Shown piece after piece: positions 1 through 9,247 of a stretch of 51,153 bases of DNA (the first letter of the stretch is position 1; every line of letters begins with the position of its first letter). The position numbers and the translations under genes are program-made. Below the pieces are notes generated by a model, which worked only from the letters and a program-made list of their open reading frames with translations, ran no database searches and had not been told where the DNA came from. Source of the DNA: Pseudomonas sp. Ga0074129 (GTDB lineage: Bacteria > Pseudomonadota > Gammaproteobacteria > Pseudomonadales > Pseudomonadaceae); assembly GCA_001465025.1 (NCBI GenBank), contig LNDO01000044.1, forward strand, positions 1-51,153, read 5' to 3'.

Positions 1-99
1 CGGTGTCCGGATGCTCGTGGAATGAGTGTCCGGATCAGCGTGGAATCACTGTCCGGATGTGCGTGGAATGGGTGTCCGAGTCAGCGTGGAATCCGCACA
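1..99. mobile_element. End of an IS21-family-like insertion sequence (terminal repeats only)
   Basis: Four tandem copies of a 23-bp unit are visible, with GTCC cores at about 5, 28, 51 and 74 and consensus GTGTCCGGAT followed by CAGCGTGGAATCA. The array stops at a CA dinucleotide at 98-99 (or 96-97), and host coding sequence begins immediately after it. Multiple short terminal repeats ending in CA are typical of IS21-family ends, and I recall very similar repeats from Pseudomonas IS21 elements. The transposase genes lie outside the window. The exact end base and the target duplication cannot be fixed from one side. Confidence 0.7.
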
Positions 100-523
100 C
101 GGTAATACCAAGCGTCGCGCGGCTCATCTTTTTAACGCGTTTGAGAATGCCCTTAGCCTGGTAATAGGTGAGGGTTTTTTCGGAGACAAAGAAGCTGGTG
201 ACCGTGCCGTAATGTTCCTGCACTTCGCGCAGGTAGCGAGTGATCTGTTCGGCATCCTGCTCTCCGGCGATCACCCAGTCACGTACGTAGGTATCACGCG
301 ACATCATTGACGAAATCAGGATGGGGCGAACCAGGTCTTTCTGGATTTCCGAGTAGACATTGTCCGAAGTAAGCGGCAATTCGGTATTGATGATGCCGTC
401 GCGGATTGAGTTCAGAGCCGTGTAATAACTGACCAAGGATGTAGCCAAAAAGCCACAGCTAAGCAAAACCAGCAGCACGACGATCAGCGATCGTTGATGC
501 TTCATAGGCGACGACTGAGGCAT
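100..523 (-). pseudogene. N-terminal fragment of a membrane sensor gene, probably a diguanylate cyclase, truncated by the IS
   Basis: The fragment begins with one hydrophobic segment (about residues 8-30 counted from the ATG at 505). An extracytoplasmic sensor region follows, including the stretches TSDNVYSEIQKDLVRPILIS and YGTVTSFFVSEKTLTYYQAK. I associate this pattern with the double-Cache-like sensor of Pseudomonas membrane diguanylate cyclases. The frame runs into the IS end at about 100, so the rest of the sensor and the output domain are missing here. No start has a good ribosome-binding site; candidates are ATGs at 592, 523 and 505. The output domain is inferred, not seen, and a chemoreceptor or kinase is also possible. 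Confidence 0.6.
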
Positions 524-625
524 GCAGGGCTCGGATGATTGGAATAATAGACGCAGTGTAGCGTTCAGCTTACAGCGGCGCTGCTGAAACATCTTGACGT
601 TGGTTATTTGACGCTCAGGTTGTCC

Positions 626-874
626 TCAACGGTCGGCGTCTTCAAGGGCGTCGAGCCATTCCTTGGGTACGTCGCGCTTGAGGGCCAACTGGCATTGCTG
701 GCTGTCGGCATCAAACACAATCACTGCCTGACCATTGCCGAGGGCTTTGCGCACGCGCTCAATGCGTATCTGCAAGGGCGTTTCATCACCATTATCAGTG
801 CCGTCGCGGGTGACGAAATCTTCAATCAGGCGAGTGAGGGTGTCAGCTTCCAGCAAGTCATAGGGTATCAGCAC
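626..874 (-). CDS. yheU: YheU-family small protein (UPF0270)
   Basis: This 82-residue cytoplasmic protein matches the YheU/UPF0270 family along its whole length: it opens MLIPYDLLEADTLTRLIEDF, has the central DGTDNGDETPLQIRIERV, and ends with a QCQLALKRDVPKEW-like tail. The biochemical role of the family is not established. The start is GTG at 874, with GGAG eight bases upstream; no in-frame ATG would give the conserved N terminus. It lies 61 bp downstream of the hybrid kinase gene on the same strand, so the two may be cotranscribed. I recall the same pairing in P. aeruginosa. Confidence 0.9.
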   Translation of the reverse strand: MLIPYDLLEADTLTRLIEDFVTRDGTDNGDETPLQIRIERVRKALGNGQAVIVFDADSQQCQLALKRDVPKEWLDALEDADR

Positions 875-935
875 GGCAGGTACTCCAAAGTTCAGCGGCG
901 ATGCTAACGCGCACTGAGCCGGCTGGCCATGTGTC

Positions 936-3677
936 TTATGGCCTGGCTGTTAGGTACTTTTCCAGGGTGCTGTAGAGCATGTTGCTGTCCAGCGGTTTGC
1001 CGAGGAAGTCATTCATGCCGGCTTGTGCACCGTGTTGCCGATGCTCATCGAGGATGTGCGCCGTAAGCGCGATGATGGGCACGGCTGCAAGGTTATGTTC
1101 TCGCTCCAGGCGACGGATCTGGCGTGTGGCTTCGAAGCCGTCCATTTCCGGCATTTCACAGTCCATCAGGATCAGCTGTGTGGCGCTCGGGTCGCGTTGG
1201 TATTCAGTCAGCGCTGCCAGCCCGTTAGTGACGAGGCGCACGTTATAGCCGCGTTTTTTTAGAAAGCCCTGCACCACTAGCTGGTTAACCGTGTTGTCTT
1301 CGGCCACGAGAATGCATGGCGTGCGTGCTGCGTACTTGAGCGGCAGTGCGACGGGCTCAATGGTGCTGCTGCGTGGCTCTGTGTAAAGCTCTAGCAAGGC
1401 GTCACGTAAGGCATTGATGGCCAGAGGTTGAGGTAGGCCGAGCACGCGCAGATGTTCCGGGTTGGGCAGTTGCCGGCATTGTTCGGGCGCACAAAGCAAC
1501 AATACGCGCTGGCCGGGTTGCAGCAGTGGCTGCAGGGAATCAAGCCAGTGCTGAATGCTGCCCGGCCATGGAGCCATGAGTACGAGCAATGGCGGTGAAG
1601 CGAATTCTTGCAGGTAGCTGTGCAGGGTTTCCGGATTCTGACAGCGCTCGGTGCGCATGCCCCAGCGGCCCAGCGTTCGACTCAACGCATCGAGGCCCAG
1701 CCCGTCTAGGGAGGTGAGCAGCGCTGTGCGGCCTTTGAGCAATTCGTAGAGTGGGTCAGCGGCAATGGCTACGTCTTTGAGTGGCACATCGAAGGCAAAC
1801 CGCGTGCCTTGGCCCAATGTGCTTTGCACTTCGATGCGCCCCCCCATCATTTCCACCAACTCCTTGCTGATGACCAAGCCCAGACCGCTGCCGCCGTAGC
1901 GGCGGGTGGTGCTTGAGTCGCCTTGGGCGAAGGACTCAAACAGCTGGCTAAGCGCTTGATCACTGATGCCGATGCCACTGTCGCTGATGGCAAAAATCAG
2001 GTGCGCATTGCCTTGCGAATCATTGCGGCGGCTGACGTTCAACGCCACATGACCTTCATCGGTGAATTTGAGGGCATTGCTGAGCAGGTTCATCAGCACT
2101 TGCTTGAGCCGGGTTGGATCTCCGGTGGTGCGCCGAGGTATGCCGTTTTCCAGGCTCACATACAATCGCAGGCGTTTATCCAAGGCTTGGCCAGTAAACA
2201 GACTGAGGGTTTCTGAAATCAGTTCTTCAAGATCAAATTCAATGTCTTCCAGGTTGAGCTTGCCGGACTCGATGCGCGCGTAGTCGAGGATGTCGTTGAT
2301 CACGGCCATCAGCGAGCTGCCGGAGCTGGAGATGGTGTCGACATAGAATCGCTGGCTGCGATCCAGTGAGGTTTCCTTGAGCAGTTGCAGCATGCCCAGC
2401 ACGCCATTGAGTGGGGTGCGGATTTCATGGCTCATCTTCGCTAGAAAGCGACTCTTGGCCTGATTCTCGATACCTGCTTGCTCGGCCGCACGACGCGACT
2501 GGAAGCCTTCTTCTTTGAGCAGGTTGATGCGGTCGGCCAAGCCAATCGACAGGGTGATCAACTCGATGGTGACGCCGACTTTGACCACCGCTGAGCCATA
2601 CAGACCAAACAGTTCAACACCCAGTGAGCCGGATGTGGCGACAATAAACGAAGCCAGCAGCACGCCCCAAGCGAGGATGTAATAGGAGCCGTAACGCAGC
2701 CCCTTGCGCCAGACGTAGGCACCGCTGAGCAGCAACACCAGCGATACGGCCAGCACCGTCAGGCTGGCGAGAATATTCCATGCTTGCAGGCCAATCAGTG
2801 GCACCGACAGCAAGCAGCCGGCCACCAGCAACATGAACAGCTTCAGGCCCATATCCAAACGTGGGAAATATTGAGTGGTGTGGAGGAAGTGGCGGCTGAA
2901 CTGGGTGGCCGTCAAGCAGTGAATAAACATCAGGATGTAGATGCTCACCGACTGCATGCCGACGTGCTCCGGCAGCAGCTTGAACAACATGCCGTCAAAA
3001 CTGGCGGCGAAGAGCACCATATTCAGGTTGTAAATCAGGTACCAGAAGTACGCGGCTTCACGCAGGGAAATAAACAGGAACAGGTTGTAGCAGAACATCG
3101 CAAACAGCACGCCGTAGAACGCGCCGTTGATGCCCATGAGGTTTTCCTGGGCCACAGCGCTGGCCTGGTAGGTGCTGAAATACAGCGGCAGGTAGATCGT
3201 GCTGGTGGTGTTGACCCTGACCAGCAGGGTGCTCTCGCCCGGGGCCAATTCCAGCGGGAACCAGAAGTTACGGACCTTGACCGGGCGTTGAGAAAACGCG
3301 TATTGGTCGCCGCTCTCCTGCATGTAATAAGCGCCATCAGCACCAAGCAGAAACACTTGCAGGTGGTCGAGCAGCGGGTAGTTGGCCTCCAGGTAGCCGG
3401 CCAGTGGGCGGTTGAGGGTGTTGTTGAGCTGAACTTTGAACCACCAGACGGATTCATTTTTGCCCAAATTGGCATGTTCGCCGTTGACTGGGGTGAAGCG
3501 TTGATCGTCCATCTCGCGGACCTCTTCAACGCTCAATTCACCTCTGGGGTCTTCGAGATAGGCCATCGCAGGGCCGAGTGACAGGTGCAAGTCGCTGCTG
3601 TCCAGCGTTGCGGGCTGTAAGGCCCACGCCGGTCCAATTAAGCAGAAGAGCATCACCGCGAGGTATAGCCGAGGCAT
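936..3677 (-). CDS. Hybrid sensor histidine kinase/response regulator with 7TMR-DISM sensor
   Basis: This 913-residue inner-membrane kinase has a signal peptide (about 1-19), a periplasmic DISMED2-type domain (about 30-160), seven transmembrane helices (about 180-385), a HisKA domain with phospho-acceptor His near 415 in [12 protein letters not shown], and a HATPase domain (about 515-635) with N box [11 protein letters not shown] and G boxes DSGIGIS and GGSGLGL. A receiver-like segment without a recognisable acceptor Asp follows (about 640-760). A C-terminal receiver has its acceptor Asp near 838 in [11 protein letters not shown] and a conserved Lys in FLGKPLD. The layout resembles the RetS/LadS group, whose periplasmic domains bind carbohydrate-like ligands, but the ligand here is unknown. 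No HPt domain or response regulator gene is adjacent, so phosphotransfer must go elsewhere. GAGAG precedes the ATG. Confidence 0.9.
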   Translation of the reverse strand: MPRLYLAVMLFCLIGPAWALQPATLDSSDLHLSLGPAMAYLEDPRGELSVEEVREMDDQRFTPVNGEHANLGKNESVWWFKVQLNNTLNRPLAGYLEANYPLLDHLQVFLLGADGAYYMQESGDQYAFSQRPVKVRNFWFPLELAPGESTLLVRVNTTSTIYLPLYFSTYQASAVAQENLMGINGAFYGVLFAMFCYNLFLFISLREAAYFWYLIYNLNMVLFAASFDGMLFKLLPEHVGMQSVSIYILMFIHCLTATQFSRHFLHTTQYFPRLDMGLKLFMLLVAGCLLSVPLIGLQAWNILASLTVLAVSLVLLLSGAYVWRKGLRYGSYYILAWGVLLASFIVATSGSLGVELFGLYGSAVVKVGVTIELITLSIGLADRINLLKEEGFQSRRAAEQAGIENQAKSRFLAKMSHEIRTPLNGVLGMLQLLKETSLDRSQRFYVDTISSSGSSLMAVINDILDYARIESGKLNLEDIEFDLEELISETLSLFTGQALDKRLRLYVSLENGIPRRTTGDPTRLKQVLMNLLSNALKFTDEGHVALNVSRRNDSQGNAHLIFAISDSGIGISDQALSQLFESFAQGDSSTTRRYGGSGLGLVISKELVEMMGGRIEVQSTLGQGTRFAFDVPLKDVAIAADPLYELLKGRTALLTSLDGLGLDALSRTLGRWGMRTERCQNPETLHSYLQEFASPPLLVLMAPWPGSIQHWLDSLQPLLQPGQRVLLLCAPEQCRQLPNPEHLRVLGLPQPLAINALRDALLELYTEPRSSTIEPVALPLKYAARTPCILVAEDNTVNQLVVQGFLKKRGYNVRLVTNGLAALTEYQRDPSATQLILMDCEMPEMDGFEATRQIRRLEREHNLAAVPIIALTAHILDEHRQHGAQAGMNDFLGKPLDSNMLYSTLEKYLTARP

Positions 3678-3883
3678 TTCGCACTCTCATTATTCTTATC
3701 CGGAGCCCAACCATGCTCCGTGTTCTTCTGCCACTTTGCCCTGATGCACGCCGCCCTTCAAGCCTGCTCTTGCAACAGGCCTGTTGGCGCTTATTGCTCT
3801 TCTATCTGGAGCGTCGCCCTCGCTTAAACTTGTTGCTCAGCCGATGCAGCATGGCCTGTTGTTGAACTGAGGGCGGCGAAGAA

Positions 3884-3904
3884 GCGGCGTCATGCAGACG
3901 CCGC
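3884..3904 (-). terminator. Hairpin downstream of dacB
   Basis: A perfect 8-bp stem (GCGGCGTC/GACGCCGC) with a 5-nt loop lies 10 bp past the dacB stop. On the minus strand it is followed by TTCTTC, not a full T-tract, so it is a weak intrinsic terminator candidate. The rest of the 237-bp gap to the hybrid kinase shows no gene. Confidence 0.4.
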
Positions 3905-3914
3905 GGCGGGTGAC

Positions 3915-5369
3915 TCAGCGCTGGGCGCTGAGTTTTGGTTTTGGCTGGCGGTAGAGGTCGATCAGTACCTGATCAAGAATCGACGAAGCTCCCCATGGAC
4001 GTGGGTCGTTGAGGATGGCCACCACGGCCCAACTGTTGCCGTTGCTGTCGCGGCTGTAACCGGCGATGGCGCGCACGTTGTTGAGCGTGCCGGTTTTGAT
4101 CCGTGCTTCACCAACCAAGGGGGTGCGGTGCAGGCGTTTGCGCATCGTGCCGTCCATTGCTACCAGCGGCAGTGAAGCCATGAACTCGGCGGCATAGGGA
4201 CTCTTCCAAGCTGCCTGCAACATGGCAGCCATTTCTCGTGCGCTGACGCGTTCGTCGCGAGACAGACCTGAACCGTTCTCAATCACCAGATGGGGAGCAG
4301 TAATACCCTTGCGTGCCAGCCAACTGCGGATTACGCGCTGCGCGGCCTTGCTGTCATCCTGGTCAGCGGAGTTACGGAACTGCGCGCCCAGGCTCAGGTA
4401 AAGCTGACGCGCCATGGTGTTGTTACTGAATTTATTGATGTCGCGGATGATTTCGGTCAGATCCGGAGAAAAGGCCCGTGCCAGTAAACGCGCATTCTCC
4501 GGCACCGGTGCCAGACGGTCTTTGCCCATGATGCTGCCGCCCAACTCCTGCCAGATTGCGCGAATGGCACCGGCCGCGTAACCCGGGTGGTCGAGCAAGG
4601 AGAGGTAGGTTTGCGCACTGCAACCATTGGGCAGTTGCCCGGTGACGATCACCGTAGTGCCGTCAAACTCAGTAACCGGGTTATAACGCACGTCCGGCCA
4701 GCCTGGGCATTTGGCGGCAGGCAGGACTTTGAGGCGGTTGTCGATGCGAATGCTGGCAATCGGTGGCTCAATCGCAATAAAGGCTTTGCCGCCTTCGGTG
4801 CGGGCGATAAAACGCAACGCCTTGAGGTTGACCAGTAGGGAGTCGGGCGTGACCAGAAACGGCTTGTTGGCATCGCCACCGTCATCGTTGAACTCGGGCA
4901 ATTGCGGTTGCACGAAGTGACTGCGGTCCAACACCAGATCGCCGTTAACCTGCAGCACACCATTAGCGCGCAGGTCGCGCATCATCAGCCACAGGCGCTC
5001 CATGTTCAGCTTGGGATCACCGCCGCCTTTAAGGTAAAGATTACCGTTTAGCACGCCGTCTTTTAGCTGGCCGTCGGTAAAGAACTCGGTTTTCCATTTA
5101 TGCGTGGGGCCGAGCAATTCCAGTGCCGCGTAGGTGGTGACCAGCTTCATGGTTGAGGCTGGGTTAACGGAAATATCGGCATTCACAAAGTTGCTATTTC
5201 CGGGACCATTGAGCGGCACCAAGGCGACAGCCAAGGATTGACTGCTGATCTTGTTGGCTTTCAGTGATTGCTGAACTTTGTTGGATAACACGCCATTGGC
5301 TGCTGCCAGAGGTAAACACACCGGTAACAAGAGACTGGCCAGTGCCAGGCGACGCAATGATTTGATCAT
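3915..5369 (-). CDS. dacB: D-alanyl-D-alanine carboxypeptidase/endopeptidase, PBP4 type (peptidase S13)
   Basis: This periplasmic penicillin-binding protein trims the terminal D-Ala of peptidoglycan stem peptides and cleaves D-Ala-meso-DAP cross-links during wall recycling. In some pseudomonads its loss activates AmpC beta-lactamase expression. The 484-residue product has a signal peptide (about 1-24) and all three active-site motifs: SxxK at Ser72-Lys75 (STMK), SxN in FSNNTM, and KTG in IKTGTLNN. The long insertion between SxxK and SxN is typical of S13 enzymes. The start is ATG at 5369, because AGGAGG lies 10 bases upstream and the signal peptide begins there; a longer reading to 5414 is unlikely. 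A Fur-box-like sequence lies about 60-78 bp upstream of the start. Confidence 0.93.
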   Translation of the reverse strand: MIKSLRRLALASLLLPVCLPLAAANGVLSNKVQQSLKANKISSQSLAVALVPLNGPGNSNFVNADISVNPASTMKLVTTYAALELLGPTHKWKTEFFTDGQLKDGVLNGNLYLKGGGDPKLNMERLWLMMRDLRANGVLQVNGDLVLDRSHFVQPQLPEFNDDGGDANKPFLVTPDSLLVNLKALRFIARTEGGKAFIAIEPPIASIRIDNRLKVLPAAKCPGWPDVRYNPVTEFDGTTVIVTGQLPNGCSAQTYLSLLDHPGYAAGAIRAIWQELGGSIMGKDRLAPVPENARLLARAFSPDLTEIIRDINKFSNNTMARQLYLSLGAQFRNSADQDDSKAAQRVIRSWLARKGITAPHLVIENGSGLSRDERVSAREMAAMLQAAWKSPYAAEFMASLPLVAMDGTMRKRLHRTPLVGEARIKTGTLNNVRAIAGYSRDSNGNSWAVVAILNDPRPWGASSILDQVLIDLYRQPKPKLSAQR

Positions 5370-5742
5370 GGGTAGATACCCTCCTGTTGAGGGGAAATAG
5401 ACAGTGCGAAGCAAAATTCGCAGATTTAGATTATGAGAATGATTATGCCCCAGGATGGCCCTGGCTGAGCGCCCAGATTCTTGATTAACAGGACTTTAAT
5501 TGCAGCTATGCCCGATTGGCTGAGGCGCGGCGATAGTTTCTGCTGTTGTGCTGGCCACGATGAGCGAAACAAGCGGTAGTTTAATGGGCTTCGCTGAACA
5601 CGCGTCCAACTAAAAGGCGCGCGCAGTTCAAACAATATGGCTTGGATGAAGACGAAGATGACGCACCTGTCGTCTTCCAGGCAGGCACTTGGGCGCTGAA
5701 ACTGCTAAAGTGCCGCGCGTAATTACTTTTGAGGATTGTCCC
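5370..5742. other. Divergent intergenic region dacB/yggL
   Basis: This 373-bp region should hold the promoters of dacB (leftward) and yggL (rightward). Besides the Fur-like box at 5429-5447, it contains an open plus-strand frame without a standard start from 5585 to the stop at 5720-5722. The frame encodes an acidic stretch, LDEDEDDAPVVFQAGTWALK, with coding-like composition. It could be the tail of a lost gene or chance; I see no RBS or ATG for it. I saw no further gene or repeat. Confidence 0.5.
5429..5447. promoter_or_regulatory. Fur-box-like sequence upstream of dacB
   Basis: GATTATGAGAATGATTATG matches the classical 19-bp Fur consensus (GATAATGATAATCATTATC) at 15 of 19 positions, and can be read as three successive hexamers GATTAT, GAGAAT and GATTAT. 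It lies 60-78 bp upstream of the dacB ATG, where a repressor could cover the promoter. Iron control of dacB is an inference from this match. Confidence 0.5.
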
Positions 5743-6084
5743 ATGGCTACTAACCGTTCCCGCCGTCTGCGCAAAAAACTCTGCGTGGATGAATTCCAGG
5801 AGCTGGGTTTTGAGCTGAACCTGAACTTCAAGCAAGACCTGGCTGATGAAGCCATCGACAGCTTTCTTGAGCAGTTCCTGAGTGAAGCAATGACCGCTAA
5901 CGGCCTTGGCTATGTTGGCGGTGATGACTTCGGTCTGGTATGCCTGTCCAAGCGTGGTTCGGTCAGCGCTGAGCAGCGCGCCGCTGTTGAAGCCTGGCTC
6001 AAGGGCCGTGACGAGCTGGTGGATTTCACTGTCAGCCCGCTGATTGACGTCTGGTACCCGGATACTCCGATTCCCCAGGCTTAA
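5743..6084 (+). CDS. YggL-family protein (DUF469, 50S-associated)
   Basis: This 113-residue protein opens MATNRSRRLRKKLCVDEFQE, then has the conserved GFELNLNF, LGYVGGDDFGLVCLSKRGS and DVWYPD segments of the YggL/DUF469 family. Members have been reported to associate with the 50S ribosomal subunit, and their molecular function is poorly known. The ATG at 5743 is preferred over an upstream in-frame ATG at 5689 because GAGGA lies seven bases before it and the family N terminus starts there. It is transcribed divergently from dacB. I recall this pairing in other Pseudomonas genomes. Confidence 0.9.
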   Translation: MATNRSRRLRKKLCVDEFQELGFELNLNFKQDLADEAIDSFLEQFLSEAMTANGLGYVGGDDFGLVCLSKRGSVSAEQRAAVEAWLKGRDELVDFTVSPLIDVWYPDTPIPQA

Positions 6085-6097
6085 TCGCTACAACTCT

Positions 6098-6134
6098 TTC
6101 CCGTGTTGTCGGCAGCGCGCTGATAACACGGGAA
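6098..6134. terminator. Inverted repeat between yggL and the HD-GYP gene
   Basis: Ten-bp arms TTCCCGTGTT and AACACGGGAA are separated by 17 nt, 13 bp past the yggL stop. The T-tract is poor. The repeat sits between convergent genes and may terminate both. Confidence 0.45.
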
Positions 6135-6185
6135 TAGCCTCAGTTCCTTCTCTACCCGCACTAATCCCTTCTGCGTAGCGGCCAT

Positions 6186-9152
6186 TCAAATTAATCCCGC
6201 CTTGGCCAGTAATGCCGCTTGATCGATGTGATCGATCTGTTCCTTGTGTAAGAACAACTCGGCATATTTCTGATAGATCCGCTCGCGAATAAACAGCTCA
6301 AACAACTCGGGGTCGATGTGTGCGCCTTTGCACATGCTTGCCATGATGGCGAGCGATTCGGAGAGTAATTTGCCTTTCTTATAGGGACGGTCAGCCGCCG
6401 TGAGCGCCTCGAAAATATCGGCTATGGCCATCATCCGGGCCGGCAAACTCATGTCCTCACGCTTGAGGCGTTTCGGGTAGCCGGTGCCGTCCATTTTCTC
6501 GTGATGACCACCGGCAATTTCAGCGACGTTAGCCAGGTGCGGCGGGAAGGGCAGGTGGCTGAGCATGCGGATGGTCTGCACCATGTGGCCGTTAATGATG
6601 AAGCGCTCTTCTTCGGTCAGCGTGCCGCGGCTAATACTCAAGTTGTACAACTCGCCACGGTTGTATTTATAGGTGGGCACGTCGAGCTTGAAGCCCCAAG
6701 GATTGTCCTCAGCGATTCGCTCAGTGTCAGGCCGTTCGATCAAGTGCTCCGCTTTGTCGCTAAGCAATGTTTCCTGCACAGGCAGTGGCTGCGCAGGCTG
6801 ACGTGTCTGTCGCAGGTTTTCTTCCCACGATACGCCCAGGCGATCGTCCAATGTGCGTGTCCAAGTGCGTGCGCCAATCTCCCGCAGGCGTTGCAAGTCG
6901 GCCTCGGCCATGGCTTCGCCACCCAGATTGCAACGGGCAATAAAGGCAAACTCTTCATCCAGCGCCGCCAATAATGCATCGCGCTCCTGGCTCAGGCGCT
7001 CGGTATCACCGCCTTGGCTCACGTGCTGCCAATAGAGAATCCAGGCATCACGCTTGAGCACTTCGAAACGCATACGCACCTCATGGATACGGTCGCATAG
7101 GGTTTCCAGTTTGGTGGCTTTGTCCACCACATATTCCGGCACGGTGACCTTGCCACAGTCATGCAGCCAGGCCGCGATATGCAGGGCCTCCCATTCTTGT
7201 TCGGTGGGTTGATAAGTATTGAAGGGCGCTTGGGTGCTGTCGGCAGCGGCGCGGGCGAGCATCAGCGTGATGGCGGGTACGCGCTGGCAATGGCCACCGG
7301 TGTAAGGGCTTTTGGCGTCGATGGCCCCCGCGATGAGCTGAATAAATGCGTCCAGCAGTTTTTTCTGTTGATCGAGCAGGCGCTGGCTTTCGATGCACAG
7401 CGCTGCAACGCCTGATACCGCCTCCACAAAGGCAATGCGTTCAGGGCGTAGCATGGCCAGCCGAGTTTCATCGCCGGTGTCGCGGTGCAGGAGTACCAGC
7501 ACGCCCAAGGTTTGCCCCTGACGATTATGCAGGCCCGTACAAACCAAGTGAGCGCGTGGGCTTTCGAGCGCATGCAGCAGGCTTTGGAAGCTTTGCGCAT
7601 GCTCAAAGCCAAGGGCCACCGTGACACTGTCGCCGCCATTGGCAACCTGCGCGAGCCAATCCGGTAGTTGCGCGTCTGCCTGCTCGAACACGGGAATAAC
7701 GTGACTGAGTAAGCTTTGCGGCTCTTGATCGATCAAAAGTTCGTAAGGTTCTAGCCGGCCGGTGTTCATGTCGCGTAGGTAAAGTAAACCGCCACTGGCT
7801 TCGCTCAAACCGACGGTTTCACGCAGCACGCGATGCAGCAGTGCATCAAAGCGGGTTTCGGCGGACAGGCTGGCGGTAATGTCGAGAAAGCTGGCGATGG
7901 TGTCTTTCATGTGTTTCATCGCCACAGCCAGTTGATCGACTTCCTTGACCATGGAGCGTCCGCTGGCCGGGTGGTCGAAATCAAAACGGCGTATCGCTTC
8001 GGATTCACCCACAAGCACGCGCAGTGGTTTGACCAAGATGGTCGAGAACACCCAGCCCAGCGGAATGCACAGCAACAAGATGCTCAGGGTCAGAACGGCA
8101 CCTTGCCAGCGAATGCGGTAGGCGTCGGCCAGCAGTTCCTGTTCGGGCGCCATCAAGGCCAAGTGCAAGCCCTGCGGGCCACCTTCGCTTAACCGGCTGT
8201 AGGATACGTGCCAGCGTTGTTGGTTAAGCATCAACACGCCTTGGTGGTCTTGCTGCAGATTCAGCGCGCGGAACGCTGCCAAAACGGGGCTGAGGGTGTG
8301 TAGCGGAGCCAACTGCAGGGTCTGGCCGGGGATAACCAAGCGTGAACTGTCGGGATAGGCGACCGCGCTACCATCGCTGCTGTAGAGCACCACTTCGGTT
8401 GATGGCGTGAGTTGATGAGCCGCGAGCGTCGCAGAAAGATCATCCAAAGTAAGGTCTGCACCTATCACTGTTTCAGCACTGCTTTTACGCGCGATGGTGG
8501 TGCCGATCTCACTGCTGGAGAAAAACACATAAGGTGCGGTGGTGAAATGCGCCTCACTGTCCAGCGCCCCGTGATACCAAGCGCGGCTGCGCGGATCGAA
8601 AGTTTCACGGAGGTTTTGCCGACGGTTGAGCGGTTTTAACTGCGCATCGAAAAACTGATGTTCCGAGTCGGCCTGCTGCGTGCTGATGCGGTCGATGCTC
8701 CACACTTGAAACGCCGCATTAGGGGGCGCATAAAAAATATCGCGCAGTTTTTGGCTGCGCAGTGGGCGCACCATAAAGAAATCACCATTGCCATAGCCGA
8801 TGTAGATCGATGCCAGCTTAGGGTTGTCGCGCAGGGCTTGAGCAAAAATGGGCAACATGACCATGCGGTCATGGCGGTCGCGACCGTTGACCTGCTCGTT
8901 ACGCGCCAGCAAGTTGATCATGGCGTTAATGGGTTGGTAGGTGTTGCGCAGATCCGCTTTGACTTCCTGGCGCATCTGGGAAAACAACTGGTTGCTGCTG
9001 CTGAGGATGATGTCGCTGGTTTGCTGGTAGTTAAACAGCCCGAGCAGCGCGCCCGAACTGAGCAGCAAAAAGGTAAAGAGTGCACTGATATGAATGTGCA
9101 GCGGAAAGCGCCTTGCGCGCATTCCTGTTTTGCCCCGTGCGTGCTCTTGCAT
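6186..9152 (-). CDS. Membrane Cache-HAMP-GAF-HD-GYP protein, probable c-di-GMP phosphodiesterase
   Basis: This 988-residue protein has a first membrane helix (about 18-41), a large periplasmic Cache-type sensor (about 45-345), a second helix (about 350-373), HAMP (about 375-425), a GAF-like domain (about 440-590) and a C-terminal HD-GYP domain. The metal-site motif HDCGK lies near 664. The GYP signature HHEKMDGTGYP lies near 889, followed by ADIFEALTAADRPYK. HD-GYP enzymes hydrolyse c-di-GMP to GMP or pGpG. The HD and GYP parts are about 225 residues apart, far more than in compact members, implying an insertion of about 160 residues. The start is ATG at 9152 (AAGGAAAGG upstream); 9191 lacks an RBS and 9122 is too close to its purine run. 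Substrate and ligand are inferred. Confidence 0.88.
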   Translation of the reverse strand: MQEHARGKTGMRARRFPLHIHISALFTFLLLSSGALLGLFNYQQTSDIILSSSNQLFSQMRQEVKADLRNTYQPINAMINLLARNEQVNGRDRHDRMVMLPIFAQALRDNPKLASIYIGYGNGDFFMVRPLRSQKLRDIFYAPPNAAFQVWSIDRISTQQADSEHQFFDAQLKPLNRRQNLRETFDPRSRAWYHGALDSEAHFTTAPYVFFSSSEIGTTIARKSSAETVIGADLTLDDLSATLAAHQLTPSTEVVLYSSDGSAVAYPDSSRLVIPGQTLQLAPLHTLSPVLAAFRALNLQQDHQGVLMLNQQRWHVSYSRLSEGGPQGLHLALMAPEQELLADAYRIRWQGAVLTLSILLLCIPLGWVFSTILVKPLRVLVGESEAIRRFDFDHPASGRSMVKEVDQLAVAMKHMKDTIASFLDITASLSAETRFDALLHRVLRETVGLSEASGGLLYLRDMNTGRLEPYELLIDQEPQSLLSHVIPVFEQADAQLPDWLAQVANGGDSVTVALGFEHAQSFQSLLHALESPRAHLVCTGLHNRQGQTLGVLVLLHRDTGDETRLAMLRPERIAFVEAVSGVAALCIESQRLLDQQKKLLDAFIQLIAGAIDAKSPYTGGHCQRVPAITLMLARAAADSTQAPFNTYQPTEQEWEALHIAAWLHDCGKVTVPEYVVDKATKLETLCDRIHEVRMRFEVLKRDAWILYWQHVSQGGDTERLSQERDALLAALDEEFAFIARCNLGGEAMAEADLQRLREIGARTWTRTLDDRLGVSWEENLRQTRQPAQPLPVQETLLSDKAEHLIERPDTERIAEDNPWGFKLDVPTYKYNRGELYNLSISRGTLTEEERFIINGHMVQTIRMLSHLPFPPHLANVAEIAGGHHEKMDGTGYPKRLKREDMSLPARMMAIADIFEALTAADRPYKKGKLLSESLAIMASMCKGAHIDPELFELFIRERIYQKYAELFLHKEQIDHIDQAALLAKAGLI

Positions 9153-9247
9153 CCTGCCTTTCCTTGCTCGCGCCGACCGATTGTCAAGCATAGTGAAGCT
9201 TGGCCGGCTTTGCCCGGATTCGCTTCACGGTTTAACCGCGGCCATAA

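Noticed and set aside
1-99. CRISPR array suggested by regularly spaced repeats
   Set aside because: The 23-bp units are contiguous with no unique spacers and end at a CA terminus next to an interrupted gene, as in IS21-type ends.
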